Assembly: GCF_007993035.1 (NCBI RefSeq)
Contig: NZ_VOOS01000003.1
Coordinates: 337,501 to 401,500, forward strand
Direction: 5' to 3'
Origin: Vicingus serpentipes
GTDB taxonomy: Bacteria > Bacteroidota > Bacteroidia > Flavobacteriales_E > Vicingaceae
Length of the DNA: 64,000 nucleotides
Part shown: positions 27,548 to 35,898 of the stretch, piece after piece
How the letters are laid out: each line of letters begins with the position of its first letter
Numbering within the stretch: position 1 is the stretch's first letter
Notes under the pieces: model-generated
What the model was told of the DNA's origin: nothing
What the model saw: the letters and a program-made list of their open reading frames with translations, nothing else
The model's database searches: none
Made by a program: the position numbers and the translations under genes

Positions 27548-28842
27548 TGAATTTTAAGACACAAAATATAAAAACGAATACACCACTGAATTTATTAATA
27601 ATTCTGGTTGTTTTTGTTTTTTTACATTCATGTAAATCTGGTCAAAATGCATCAAACAGAAATGTAGCAGGAATTTATATGCCTGGAATTAATTTAATTG
27701 ACCCTTCTTTTAAAGTGTTTAATAAAAATGACTCGCTTACCCAATTTTATTTTCGATTAAATGCTGAAAATTTACTTTACACTAAAAAACGTAGTGATTC
27801 TACTTATACTGCTAATGTTGAAGTTACATATCAGTTAACAGAAAAAGATCAGAAAGAAATAATTGATAGTGCTACTTTAAAATTTGTAGATTTTGGAAAA
27901 AATAATCAATTAAAATATTTAGATGGAACACTTGAGTTAGCAACCCAACCAAATAAAGAGTATGATTTAATTATAATGTTTAATGATATTAATAGAGATA
28001 ATTATTTAAAGAAAAGAATATACATTAATCGTTTAAATCAATTTAATTCTCAGAATTTCTTACCAACTGATACTTTAGGAAATGTAATTTTTAAAAACTA
28101 TTTTAATATTGGAGATGTTGTTGAATTGAAAAAGAATGAAACCAATTCGAATAATACGATTGCATTAAAAATATATAACATTGTTCATGGTATAGCTAAA
28201 CCTCCTTTTTCAGAAAGTGATACTGAAAAAAAGCAAGATTTTTTACCAGACTCTATTCAAGTTTTAACTTTTGATGAAAACAGTAAAGTTCGTTTGTCTA
28301 TTTTGAGTAAGGGATTGTATCATTTTCAATCTTCAGAAATAAATAAAGAAGGACCAACATTTTATAGTTTTCAAGATAATTTTCCATCGGTAAAATCGAT
28401 TGAAAACATGATTGCACCAATGCGTTATATCTCAACAAAAGATGAATACAATAAATTATTAGAAGCTGAAAACCAAAAAGTTGCAATGGATGAGTTTTGG
28501 TTAGATATTGCAGGAAGTACAGAAAGAGCAAGAACTTTAATTAAAGAATATTTTAATAGAGTTGAAAATGCAAACGAGTTCTTTACTTCTTATTTAGAAG
28601 GTTGGAAAACGGATAGGGGATTAATCTATTTAATTTATGGAACACCTACGGTTGTTTACAAACATAAAGATTATGAAAACTGGATTTATGGAGAAGAAAA
28701 TAATGTAATGTCTTTAAATTTTGTTTTTTATAAAGTTAAAAATCCAATTACAAATAACGATTATAGTTTAAGTCGTTCATCAATTTATAAGACTACGTGG
28801 TATAGAGCAGTTGATACATGGCGAAGTGGAAGAATTTATTAA
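27547..28842 (+). CDS. GWxTD domain lipoprotein
   Basis: A 431-residue exported lipoprotein: hydrophobic 16-27, lipobox LHSC near residue 29. The body is beta-rich. The C-terminal third carries the GWxTD signature as GWKTDRGLIYLIYGTP, with WIYG(E)EN shortly after, which defines this Bacteroidota/Chlorobi family of unknown role. It is coupled to rmuC by a 1-base overlap, and rlmB follows after 6 bases, so all three are likely on one transcript. I have no basis for a biochemical function. Confidence 0.87.
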   Translation: MNFKTQNIKTNTPLNLLIILVVFVFLHSCKSGQNASNRNVAGIYMPGINLIDPSFKVFNKNDSLTQFYFRLNAENLLYTKKRSDSTYTANVEVTYQLTEKDQKEIIDSATLKFVDFGKNNQLKYLDGTLELATQPNKEYDLIIMFNDINRDNYLKKRIYINRLNQFNSQNFLPTDTLGNVIFKNYFNIGDVVELKKNETNSNNTIALKIYNIVHGIAKPPFSESDTEKKQDFLPDSIQVLTFDENSKVRLSILSKGLYHFQSSEINKEGPTFYSFQDNFPSVKSIENMIAPMRYISTKDEYNKLLEAENQKVAMDEFWLDIAGSTERARTLIKEYFNRVENANEFFTSYLEGWKTDRGLIYLIYGTPTVVYKHKDYENWIYGEENNVMSLNFVFYKVKNPITNNDYSLSRSSIYKTTWYRAVDTWRSGRIY

Positions 28843-28848
28843 AATTAA

Positions 28849-29592
28849 ATGAGAGAAAAAGAAAATATCATTTTTGGAGTTCATCCAATTATAGAAGCAA
28901 TAAACTCGGGAAAAGAAATTGATAAAATTTATATTCAAAGTGATATAAGTGGCCCTGGTTTAACTGAGCTTAGAAAAGCAATAAAAAAAGGGAAGGTACC
29001 ATATAGTCATGTGCCTGTTCAAAAATTAAATAGACATACGAGTGGTAATCATCAAGGGGTTATTGGGTTTATTTCTCCTATAGAAACCCAAGATATAGAA
29101 GATATATTACCACAATTGTTTGATCAAGGTAAAGTTCCATTTTTATTAATATTAGATAGAATTACTGATGTTAGAAATTTTGGAGCAATTGTTAGAACAG
29201 CAGAATGTGCTGGGGTTGATGCTATTATTATCCCCAAGAGAGAATCTGCCCAGATAAATGAAGATGCTATAAAAACTTCTACAGGAGCAATTTTTAGAGT
29301 ACCAATTTGCAAGGTTGATAATCTTACCGATACTGTTTATTTACTTAAAGACAGTGGATTGACAATTGTTGGATGTACCGAAAAAACAAACACAACTGTT
29401 TATGAGTGCAATTACACAGAACCAGTTGCTGTAATTATGGGTAATGAAGAAAAGGGAATTGCGAACCAATTACTTAAAAATTGTGATAGTTTAGCTAAAA
29501 TACCAATGGCTGGTGAAATAGCTTCCTTAAATGTATCAGTTGCAGCTGCAATTATTTTATATGAAGCAGTAAAACAAAGATTAGGAAACTAA
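28849..29592 (+). CDS. rlmB: 23S rRNA 2'-O-ribose methyltransferase, RlmB/TrmH family
   Basis: A SPOUT methyltransferase of 247 residues. It has an N-terminal L30e-like RNA-binding domain (FGVHPIIEAINSGKEIDKIYI) and a C-terminal knotted SAM domain with NFGAIVRTAECAGVDAIIIP, IMGNEEKGI and IPMAGEIASLNVSVAAAI. RlmB methylates the ribose of G2251 in 23S rRNA; close relatives modify other sites, so the exact target is inferred. It is the last gene of the operon, and its end overlaps the convergent repeat protein by 12 bases. Confidence 0.9.
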   Translation: MREKENIIFGVHPIIEAINSGKEIDKIYIQSDISGPGLTELRKAIKKGKVPYSHVPVQKLNRHTSGNHQGVIGFISPIETQDIEDILPQLFDQGKVPFLLILDRITDVRNFGAIVRTAECAGVDAIIIPKRESAQINEDAIKTSTGAIFRVPICKVDNLTDTVYLLKDSGLTIVGCTEKTNTTVYECNYTEPVAVIMGNEEKGIANQLLKNCDSLAKIPMAGEIASLNVSVAAAIILYEAVKQRLGN

Positions 29593-31122
29593 ATGATTTT
29601 TTCCTTGAATTAATTCAGAATAGGTCTTTTTTAATAATTTAGTATCTAACCAAGCAATAAAATCAAAGTATTTAAGAGCTACTTTTTGATAAGGGTCTTG
29701 TGTAACTTTGTTTAATTCTTTTCTAAAATTTTCTATTGTTTTAGTTAAATCATCAGGATTTTTAACCTTGATTAATTTACTCATATTTTTTAAGAAAACT
29801 GTTTCAAATTGGTGATCTGTTTCTTTCTTAGTTATAAATCGTTTTACAGATTTTATAGTATATTCTAAAAGGTCAATGTTGCCTAATTCGTAATGTATAA
29901 TTAAATTTATTAATTGAGCAAAAGTAAAAATATCTTGGCGAAGCATGTTTTCATTACTATTCAATACTTTGTTAATGTACTTTAAGGCATTTTTATAATC
30001 TTCATTTCCAAAATATGCTCTTGATATGTTATAGTAAAACAATATTTCATCCTCAATGCTTAATTTACCTTGGTAAAGCTCAATTCCGTCTAAAATTTTA
30101 GGTAAAACATCATTAACTGCTGTATCGTAATTACCTAAATTTAGGTTGGTAATTAGTTCGGCATTATAGGGTAATGTAAATAAACTTAACTGGCTATCAA
30201 TACTTTCGAAGCCAGTTGCAGTTTTTAAAGATTTAATTTTATTGATAGTTTCGAAACAAGTATCATAATCATTAGTGTCTAAATTATAATACATTAAACT
30301 ATTTAAAGCTTTTATATATCTTTTTGGTAATTCCTTCATAATTGAAGGATTGTCTTCCATAATTTTAATTACTTTTTTAAAGTTGTTATTTGTTTCTTCA
30401 AAGTTGCCATTCGTGCTAGCACACATTCCTTTAATTGAATAACATGCTGTTGCAGCTTTAGTTGATAGAGCAGTTTTCTTACCTTTAATTAAAGGATGAT
30501 TTGTAATTTCTTCAATTATTTCTTCTTCTTCAACAGTACGGGTAAATCCTTTATTTCTAATTGCGTAATTAATTTTTGAATATAACTTTTGGTACTCAGC
30601 TAGGTTGTTTAATTTTTCAATACATTCTCCTTCTTCTTTAACCAGTTCTGTTAGATTAGAATTAAAAACACCACGAGAATAGCTTTCTTCTATAAGTTTC
30701 TTTTCCCAATCAATTAAATCAAGTAAAAAGTAAAATTTTTCATATTGATAAGCGATAGATTTTGCTTTTTTTATGTATTTAGTACATTCTTTATACAAAG
30801 CTTTGTTGTATAGCAATTCAATATTTCTTAGCTGCTCTTGAAGTATTGATGCAGCAGAATTATCAGCATAAAACCCTCTTAGGCTTTTAAGAATAAGGTT
30901 GTATAGGTGATTTTTTTCAGAAGGTAAATGCTTAATAAATGTTTCTGTTTTGAATTTATTTTTAATAGCATCTTCATCATATTCAGTTTGTTCTTCAATA
31001 GCGTCAAATAGTTTCATGTAGTTTTTTTCTCCAGATTGAAGTGAAGAAGTTAACTTGAAATATCTCTTTTCAGATTTAGATAAGGATTTAATTAGCTGAA
31101 ATAACTCTGTAGAAGGTTTCAT
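29581..31122 (-). CDS. Helical-repeat (TPR-like) cytoplasmic protein, unknown
   Basis: A 513-residue, charged, largely helical protein without signal peptide or membrane segment. After a conserved-looking N-terminal module (MKPSTELFQLIKSLSKSEKRYFK, about 1-95) it consists of irregular TPR-like hairpins, clearest at EILFYYNISRAYFGNEDYKNALKYI and GNFEETNNNFKKVIKIM. I do not recognise a named family. It resembles in layout, but only weakly in sequence, the protein at 37918-39363 upstream of uvrB. It is probably a scaffold; no catalytic motif is visible. ATG at 31122. Confidence 0.75.
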   Translation of the reverse strand: MKPSTELFQLIKSLSKSEKRYFKLTSSLQSGEKNYMKLFDAIEEQTEYDEDAIKNKFKTETFIKHLPSEKNHLYNLILKSLRGFYADNSAASILQEQLRNIELLYNKALYKECTKYIKKAKSIAYQYEKFYFLLDLIDWEKKLIEESYSRGVFNSNLTELVKEEGECIEKLNNLAEYQKLYSKINYAIRNKGFTRTVEEEEIIEEITNHPLIKGKKTALSTKAATACYSIKGMCASTNGNFEETNNNFKKVIKIMEDNPSIMKELPKRYIKALNSLMYYNLDTNDYDTCFETINKIKSLKTATGFESIDSQLSLFTLPYNAELITNLNLGNYDTAVNDVLPKILDGIELYQGKLSIEDEILFYYNISRAYFGNEDYKNALKYINKVLNSNENMLRQDIFTFAQLINLIIHYELGNIDLLEYTIKSVKRFITKKETDHQFETVFLKNMSKLIKVKNPDDLTKTIENFRKELNKVTQDPYQKVALKYFDFIAWLDTKLLKKTYSELIQGKNHLVS

Positions 31123-31294
31123 AGCAATTCAATAATAAGCTTGGTTTAGTTGTACACAAAATACGTTATATTATCTCAGATGGTTGCATGGTATTTTGTA
31201 ATAGGATTGCAATAATGGAGTTTTGAGAGCTATCATTTAATTAACGGTATAGATAAATCTATTTTCGGTAAATTTATTGTCTAAATTGTGCATT

Positions 31295-33625
31295 ATGAAA
31301 ATTTTATTTCTCACCTTTTTTTCCTTTTTTCTTGTGCTATTTACATATGCTCAAAATTCTAGAAGTGATACTGTTAATATATTAAAATATGAAATTAACC
31401 TTGACTTTACCGATATGGATAATCAACAAATAAAAGGTAATTGTAAGGTTAATTTTACTCCAAAGATAAATGGAGTTTCTCAGTTAAAATTAGATTTATT
31501 GGAATTGATTGTTGATTCAGTAGTTAGTATATCGGGTCCTCTAAGTTATACTTATAACGATACTCTATTAAATATAGATTTAGGATTAAGTTTAACTACT
31601 AATGATTCTTCATACGTTACTGTTTATTATCATGGCTCTCCACAACAAGATGCTACTGGTTGGGGAGGGTTTTATTTTCAGGGTAACTATGCTTTTAATT
31701 TAGGGGTGGGATTTGATGCAAATCCTCATAATTATGGAAGAGTTTGGTTTCCATGTTTCGATAATTTTGTTGAGCGTTCAGCTTATGAATTTAACATGAT
31801 TACTTCAGCTGGAAAAAAAGCACATTGTAATGGGGTTTTAATTAGTGAAAATGTAATTAGTGGTGATACTATTATTAGAAAATGGGTAATGAATGAAGAG
31901 ATACCTAGTTATTTAGTTTGTGTTGCAGTTGCAGATTATACAACTGTTCATCAATCTCATAATGGATTGTTGGGTAGTATTCCTATTGAATTAGTAGCCA
32001 GACCAAGTGATACAACTAATATGAAGAATTCATTTATCCATTTACCAAATGCGATTGATATTTATGAAACTGGTTATGGTCCATACCGATGGAATAAAGT
32101 TGGTTTTTCTTTAGTTCCTTTTGGTTCTGGAGCAATGGAGCATGCAACAAATATTGCTTATCCATTATCTGCTGCAAATGGTACTTTTGGTAGTGAAACA
32201 TTAATGGCTCATGAGTTTGCTCACCATTGGTGGGGAGATTTGGTTACTTGCGAAACAGCAGGTGATATGTGGATAAATGAAGGGATGGCAACTTACTCTG
32301 AATATTTGTTTACAGAAAAGGTTTATGATTATGAAACTGCATTAGAGGAAATAAAGAACTCAAATAAATCCATTATACAATATTTAAATTTAAATGAAGG
32401 AGGCTATATGCCTATATCTGGAGTACCTCATGAGTATACTTACGGGGATAGAGTATATAAAAAGGGTGCTTTAATGGCTCATAATATGAGAGCTTATTTA
32501 GGTGATTCGTTGTTTTTTTATGGATTGAATGAAGTAACCAACACATTTAAGTTTAAGTCTATGAATTCCGAGCAGTTTAGAGATGAATTAACTCTTAAAA
32601 CAGGTGTTGACATGACACCATTTTTTAACGATTGGATTTTCTCTCCAGGCTATGCTCATTATGAAATTGATTCTACCATAATAGCTCCTAACGGAGCTAA
32701 TTATGATGTAGAGATTTTTATAGAACAAAAACTTAGAGGAAACTCAGTATTTCATACTCAAACACCAATAGAGATTACTTTTTATGATAATAATTGGAAT
32801 AGAGTAAAAAGACGAGTGATAACTAATGGTCAGTTTTCTTCTGCTACAGTAACAATTCCTTTTCAACCAGTTTTAACGTTGTTAAATGAAGATAACAAAT
32901 TGAATCAAGCAAGAACAGATGATAGATTGGTAATTAAATCTGCTGGAACAAAAACACTAAATAGATCGTTGTTTAACATAACAACTACATCAATTACTGA
33001 TTCAGCATTATTGCATATTGAACACCATTGGGTAAAACCAGATGCCATTCAAAACAATCCAAATAATTATAGAATTTCTGAAAGTAGGTATTGGAGTGTG
33101 AAAGGTATTTTGCCTGCTGATATTGACGCTACAGCTAAAATCTATTTTGACGGCCGTTATAATTCTGGATATTTAGATGTTGATTTAGTTCCAGTAAATG
33201 GTGATAGTTTAATATTATTATATAGAGAAAACGCAACGCAAGATTGGACACTTTATCTTTATTATACTAAAACAACATTGTCGGCAACTATAGCATATGG
33301 GTGGATGACTATTGACAGTTTATTGTTGGGTGATTATGCTTTTGCAAATGGTGATTTAACAATTGGAACAACCGAAATAGCATTAAATAAAAAAGAAGTA
33401 AAAGTTTATCCAAACCCGAGTGATAGTTTTGTTACGGTTCAATTGGCAAAATCAATTAAAAATTCAACAGTACAAGTTTATGATTTAACAGGTAAATTAA
33501 TTATTGAGCAGCCTATTTTTGATACACTAAAAATAAATACAAGTGACTTAGATCCTCAAACTTACATATTGCTCGTAATAAAAGAGGGTAAATCAATTTA
33601 CAATCAAAAACTAGTGATTCAATAG
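31295..33625 (+). CDS. Secreted M1 family aminopeptidase with T9SS domain
   Basis: A 776-residue exported zinc aminopeptidase. A signal peptide (1-20, ...FTYAQ) precedes the N-terminal beta domain and a thermolysin-like domain with HEFAH at 306-310 and the third zinc ligand Glu329 (WINEG). The exopeptidase motif reads GAMEH (279-283) instead of GAMEN. The C-terminal 75 residues (VYPNPSDSF...IYNQKLVIQ) are a type A T9SS sorting domain, so it should act at the cell surface or outside. I use ATG 31295; an in-frame TTG at 31277 would add six residues before the signal. Its end overlaps bioA by 7 bases, tail to tail. Confidence 0.93.
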   Translation: MKILFLTFFSFFLVLFTYAQNSRSDTVNILKYEINLDFTDMDNQQIKGNCKVNFTPKINGVSQLKLDLLELIVDSVVSISGPLSYTYNDTLLNIDLGLSLTTNDSSYVTVYYHGSPQQDATGWGGFYFQGNYAFNLGVGFDANPHNYGRVWFPCFDNFVERSAYEFNMITSAGKKAHCNGVLISENVISGDTIIRKWVMNEEIPSYLVCVAVADYTTVHQSHNGLLGSIPIELVARPSDTTNMKNSFIHLPNAIDIYETGYGPYRWNKVGFSLVPFGSGAMEHATNIAYPLSAANGTFGSETLMAHEFAHHWWGDLVTCETAGDMWINEGMATYSEYLFTEKVYDYETALEEIKNSNKSIIQYLNLNEGGYMPISGVPHEYTYGDRVYKKGALMAHNMRAYLGDSLFFYGLNEVTNTFKFKSMNSEQFRDELTLKTGVDMTPFFNDWIFSPGYAHYEIDSTIIAPNGANYDVEIFIEQKLRGNSVFHTQTPIEITFYDNNWNRVKRRVITNGQFSSATVTIPFQPVLTLLNEDNKLNQARTDDRLVIKSAGTKTLNRSLFNITTTSITDSALLHIEHHWVKPDAIQNNPNNYRISESRYWSVKGILPADIDATAKIYFDGRYNSGYLDVDLVPVNGDSLILLYRENATQDWTLYLYYTKTTLSATIAYGWMTIDSLLLGDYAFANGDLTIGTTEIALNKKEVKVYPNPSDSFVTVQLAKSIKNSTVQVYDLTGKLIIEQPIFDTLKINTSDLDPQTYILLVIKEGKSIYNQKLVIQ

Positions 33626-34887
33626 TTAATTAAAAACTCTTCAATTGCATCATAAATTGTATTTAGTTCATCTTTTGTAATACAATAAGGGGGTAAAATA
33701 TATAAGATGTTTCCAAGAGGTCTTAAGAGTATATTTTTTTCTAAGAAATAATTATAAAGAACATCTCTTAAATTATTGAAGTAAGAAGTATTAGTACCTG
33801 TATCAAATTCAATAGCTATAATAGTACCTCTTTGAGTTACGTTTTTAATCAATGAATAACTTTCTAATTTTTTTCCAAATTGCTGATGTTCTGCGATTAT
33901 CATTTCTATTTGTTGCCAAGTTTCTGGTTTTTCCATTAAATCCATACTAGCACAGGATGCAGCACAAGCCAAAGGATGTCCGGTAAAAGAATGACCATGA
34001 AAAAATGTTTTAGAATGATCGTCAGATAGAAATTCATTATATATTTTATCAGAACAAACTGTTAATCCTAAAGGCATAGTTCCTCCAGTTAAGCCTTTTG
34101 ATAAAGAAACAATATCTGGTTTGTTTTCAATGTAATCTGTCGCAAAGAATTTTCCAGTTCTACCAAAACCTGTCATTACTTCGTCAGCAATACAAAGCAC
34201 TTCGTGTTGTTTGCAAATGACGATTAACTCATTTAAAATTTCAGAAGCATACATTACCATACCTGCAGAACCTTGAACAAGTGGTTCAAAAATAAAAGCA
34301 GCAACATCATTGTTTTTTACTTTTTCATTTAATTGTTGAATAACAATATTCTCATTTCCAGGAGTTGGTACATCTATAAATTCAACATCAAACAAAAAGG
34401 GATTAAAAGGATTATTGAAAGTATCTCTACCACCAACACTCATTGCTCCAAAAGTATCTCCGTGGTAAGCATGGTTAAAAGCAATTATTTTAGTTTTAGT
34501 TTCTTTTTTATTGTACCAATATTGAAAAGCCATTTTAATAGCGACTTCAACAGCAGTACTTCCGTTATCAGAAAAGAAAACTTTGTTTAAATAAGGTAAT
34601 TTACCAATAATGCGTTCAGAAAGTTCTATAGCCTTAGGATGTGTAAACCCTGCAAAAATAACATGCTCTAAAGTGTTAAATTGTTCGCATACAGCTTCAG
34701 CAATATATGGGTGAGAGTGTCCATGTATGTTAGTCCACCAAGATGAAACTGCATCTAAAATTTTTGTGCCATTTTCAGTATAAATGTAAACACCCTCTCC
34801 TTTTACTATAGGAATGTTTAAAGGTGCTGTTTTCATTTGTGTAAACGGATGCCAGATGTATTTTTTGTCTTTTTCTTGTAAGTTCAT
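33619..34887 (-). CDS. bioA: Adenosylmethionine-8-amino-7-oxononanoate aminotransferase
   Basis: A PLP aminotransferase of biotin synthesis: it converts KAPA to DAPA with SAM as amino donor. The 422-residue protein begins with the BioA-typical IWHPFTQM block (11-18) and SSWWTNIHGH (48-57). Asp235 (ADEVMTGFGRTG) contacts the pyridine nitrogen, and Lys264 (SLSKGLTGG) forms the Schiff base. No other bio gene is adjacent, so the pathway is dispersed or incomplete here. ATG at 34887, divergent from the second rhomboid gene. Confidence 0.95.
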   Translation of the reverse strand: MNLQEKDKKYIWHPFTQMKTAPLNIPIVKGEGVYIYTENGTKILDAVSSWWTNIHGHSHPYIAEAVCEQFNTLEHVIFAGFTHPKAIELSERIIGKLPYLNKVFFSDNGSTAVEVAIKMAFQYWYNKKETKTKIIAFNHAYHGDTFGAMSVGGRDTFNNPFNPFLFDVEFIDVPTPGNENIVIQQLNEKVKNNDVAAFIFEPLVQGSAGMVMYASEILNELIVICKQHEVLCIADEVMTGFGRTGKFFATDYIENKPDIVSLSKGLTGGTMPLGLTVCSDKIYNEFLSDDHSKTFFHGHSFTGHPLACAASCASMDLMEKPETWQQIEMIIAEHQQFGKKLESYSLIKNVTQRGTIIAIEFDTGTNTSYFNNLRDVLYNYFLEKNILLRPLGNILYILPPYCITKDELNTIYDAIEEFLINY

Positions 34888-34969
34888 GACTACAAAGATG
34901 AGAATAAATATGCTTCTTCTATTTTTGAAATATTAACTTTTAACAATTCACCTAAACACTATTAATGTT

Positions 34970-34977
34970 TAACTTTG
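34970..34977 (+). promoter_or_regulatory. Candidate -7 element of second rhomboid gene
   Basis: TAACTTTG matches TAnnTTTG and ends 19 bases before the ATG at 34997. No clear TTTG box at -33. Confidence 0.35.
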
Positions 34978-34996
34978 TTGTAGAATTTTATTCATT

Positions 34997-35893
34997 ATGA
35001 AAAACCCATTTATAGAAGATATCAAACGACAATATAAAAGTGGCTCAGCATTAATAAAGCTAATTTTTATTAATGTGGCTATGTTTTTATTAGTTCATAT
35101 TGTTGGTTTGTTTTTGTGGTTTTTTGGTATTAGTAATGGTTCTGAGTTAATGGTTTATTGGTTAGCATTACCTGCCGATTTTAGCAACTTAATTACTAAA
35201 CCTTGGTCGTTGATTAGTTATATGTTTTTGCACGAAAGTTTGATGCATATCTTAATGAACATGTTAGTACTGTATTTTGGAGGTCAAATATTTCTTCAAT
35301 TTTTAAATCAAAACAAATTAGTTGGGGTATACTTGTTAGGTGGTTTAGCAGGTGGGCTGTTGTATATTTTAGCATTTAATATTTTTCCTGTTTTCGAAAA
35401 TGTGTTAATGGGTAGTTTGGCATTAGGTGCTTCGGCATCTGTTATGGCAGTTTTAGTTGCCGCTGCTACTCATGTGCCTAATTTTGTAGTTCGCTTAGTG
35501 TTTTTAGGTAATGTAAAATTAAAATATGTTGCCTTAGTTTATGTAGTACTCGATATAATTAGTATTCGTCAAGGAAACTCTGGCGGGCATATTGCACACA
35601 TTGGAGGGGCTTTGTTAGGATTTTTATTTGCTAAGCAATTACAGACAGGTAAAGATATTACCCTTTTTATAAATCAATTATTAGCATATTTTAAAACAAT
35701 GTTTTCTACTAAACGTAAAATGAAAGTAGTTTATAAAAATCCGGGAAAAACAAAAACAGATTACGACTATAATGCACAAAAGAAAGCAAATCAACAAAAA
35801 GTTGATGCTATTTTGGATAAGATTGCAAAATCTGGTTACGATAGTTTAACAGGAGAGGAGAAAGCAATTTTGTTTGATGCGAGTAATAAATAA
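34997..35893 (+). CDS. Rhomboid-family membrane protein, variant active site
   Basis: A 298-residue rhomboid with about six membrane helices (20-215) and a soluble C-terminal tail. The dyad residues are present: Ser146 in LGASASVMA and His201 in GHIAHIGG, with His84 and Asn88 in HILMNMLVLYF. The residue after the nucleophile is Ala rather than the usual Gly (GxSG becomes GASA), which may change activity. The C-terminal VDAILDKIAKSGYDSLTGEE block looks like the tail domain attached to many Bacteroidota rhomboids. It stands apart from the mutL-linked rhomboid gene. Its stop faces the uvrB stop 5 bases away. Confidence 0.9.
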   Translation: MKNPFIEDIKRQYKSGSALIKLIFINVAMFLLVHIVGLFLWFFGISNGSELMVYWLALPADFSNLITKPWSLISYMFLHESLMHILMNMLVLYFGGQIFLQFLNQNKLVGVYLLGGLAGGLLYILAFNIFPVFENVLMGSLALGASASVMAVLVAAATHVPNFVVRLVFLGNVKLKYVALVYVVLDIISIRQGNSGGHIAHIGGALLGFLFAKQLQTGKDITLFINQLLAYFKTMFSTKRKMKVVYKNPGKTKTDYDYNAQKKANQQKVDAILDKIAKSGYDSLTGEEKAILFDASNK

Positions 35894-35898
35894 TAGTT

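Noticed and set aside
29593-29640. TGAATTAATTCA palindrome as rlmB terminator
   Set aside because: It is AT-rich, lies inside the opposing gene, and has no T-tract directly after it.
31277-31294. TTG start six codons before the M1 peptidase ATG
   Set aside because: It would place six residues ahead of a normal signal peptide; ATG 31295 fits better.
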